A stretch of DNA of 7,018 nt from Candidatus Gastranaerophilales bacterium (GTDB lineage Bacteria > Cyanobacteriota > Vampirovibrionia > Gastranaerophilales > Gastranaerophilaceae), in the NCBI GenBank assembly GCA_900772035.1, contig CAAGQE010000054.1:1-7018 (forward strand). Reading direction: 5' to 3'. The notes below the pieces were generated by a model. The model was not told where the DNA came from, ran no database searches, and was given only the letters and a program-made list of their open reading frames with translations. Positions 6,551 to 7,018 of the stretch are shown here, one piece after another; within the stretch, counting starts at the first letter, position 1; each line of letters begins with the position of its first letter. Position numbers and translations under genes: made by a program.

Positions 6551-7018
6551 ATGGATATTAAACAAATAAACACGGCAAAAGCGGTCAATAATCCCGCTCA
6601 GGTTAAAAAACAAGAAGTTTTAAAACAGCAGGAAGCCCAGACACAACAAGGATTTAAACAACTTTCGTCCAAAACAAGTGCGGCGAATATGGCTTACGGG
6701 CTCGCACAGGTTTCATTCGGTGGTGTTCAAAAGGTTTCGGACAAAGCATCCAAAGATTCTGACGGTGTTAAAACTTTAAACTTATTCTATTTTAGTGATA
6801 CTCACGGTGAGTTGACGGGCTTGACGAAGTTGTCGTCCGCTAAAGAGGCTGCCGAAGAATTTTGCGGCGGCGAGGGCAAATTAACCGTCCTCGGCTCGGG
6901 CGATTTGATTGCAGGAAGTCAGGCAAACGTTATCCACGCAACGGTTGATGTCGTGAACAAAATGGGTATGGAAGCGACGGCTATGGGCAATCATGAACGA
7001 AGCCGTTCCGATGCCAAG
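6551..7018 (+). CDS. 5'-nucleotidase/UshA-type metallophosphoesterase, N-terminal 156 residues
   Basis: The frame opens at ATG 6551, after AGGA at five bases' distance, and continues past the right edge. It has 156 codons in view with no stop. Residues 75-156 show the calcineurin-like phosphoesterase motifs in order: FSDTHGEL (81-88, metal ligands Asp83 and His85), GSGDLIAGS (115-123, Asp118) and AMGNHE (144-149, Asn147 and His148). The spacing and the GDxxxGS form fit the 5'-nucleotidase/2',3'-cyclic phosphodiesterase branch, which removes phosphate from nucleotides outside the cytoplasm in many bacteria. Residues 1-74 precede the domain. They contain a Gln/Lys/Ala-rich, probably helical stretch (about 9-46) and then MAYGLAQVSFGG (47-58), with no signal peptide or lipobox. 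Two-thirds or more of a normal UshA-length protein is missing, so the exact substrate and any C-terminal domain are unknown. It is transcribed divergently from the acetyltransferase gene. Confidence 0.88.
   Translation, partial: MDIKQINTAKAVNNPAQVKKQEVLKQQEAQTQQGFKQLSSKTSAANMAYGLAQVSFGGVQKVSDKASKDSDGVKTLNLFYFSDTHGELTGLTKLSSAKEAAEEFCGGEGKLTVLGSGDLIAGSQANVIHATVDVVNKMGMEATAMGNHERSRSDAK

Overview
This 7.0 kb window is a gene-dense, AT-leaning bacterial chromosome segment. It has six minus-strand genes, two of them metabolite transporters, and one divergent plus-strand gene. Start sites mostly carry Shine-Dalgarno sequences and the promoters look sigma70-like. I see no phage, insertion sequence, CRISPR array, tRNA or rRNA. 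Two proteins (the unrecognised 537-aa protein and the plus-strand phosphoesterase) have Asn/Gln/Pro-rich N-terminal leaders without signal peptides. One leader ends in a short 'VSFGG' motif. From memory this style recalls gut Vampirovibrionia/Melainabacteria (Gastranaerophilales), and two MFS carriers, one of them a sugar porter, would suit a heterotroph of that kind. The taxonomic assignment is an inference of modest confidence.

Layout, left to right. (1) 1-763, minus: the N-terminal 254 residues of an MFS carrier whose 3' end lies outside the window. (2) 805-839: a strong intrinsic terminator separating it from (3) 854-2218, minus: a sugar-porter MFS protein with nearly all family signatures. 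(4) 2219-2564: a gene-free gap holding the leader of gene 3 and little else. (5) 2565-3491 and 3493-4053, minus: a CDF-type divalent-metal exporter and a beta-carbonic anhydrase, separated by one base and sharing an extended -10 promoter at 4086-4094. (6) 4107-5720, minus: a large protein I do not recognise, with a central Gly/Ala-rich hydrophobic hairpin. (7) 5810-6373, minus: a maltose/galactoside-type O-acetyltransferase with its own good promoter at 6406-6434. (8) 6374-6550: a divergent promoter region. (9) 6551-7018, plus: the N-terminal 156 residues of a 5'-nucleotidase/UshA-type metallophosphoesterase cut by the window edge.

Functional links. Carbonic anhydrase and the CDF exporter almost certainly form a transcriptional and translational unit, joining a zinc enzyme to a metal-efflux carrier. 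The two MFS genes are neighbours but are insulated by the terminator. The unknown 537-aa protein has no visible terminator after it, so its transcript may read into the carbonic anhydrase operon. No defence system, toxin cassette or biosynthetic cluster could be supported. The least explained items are the 537-aa protein and the signal-less leader on the phosphoesterase.
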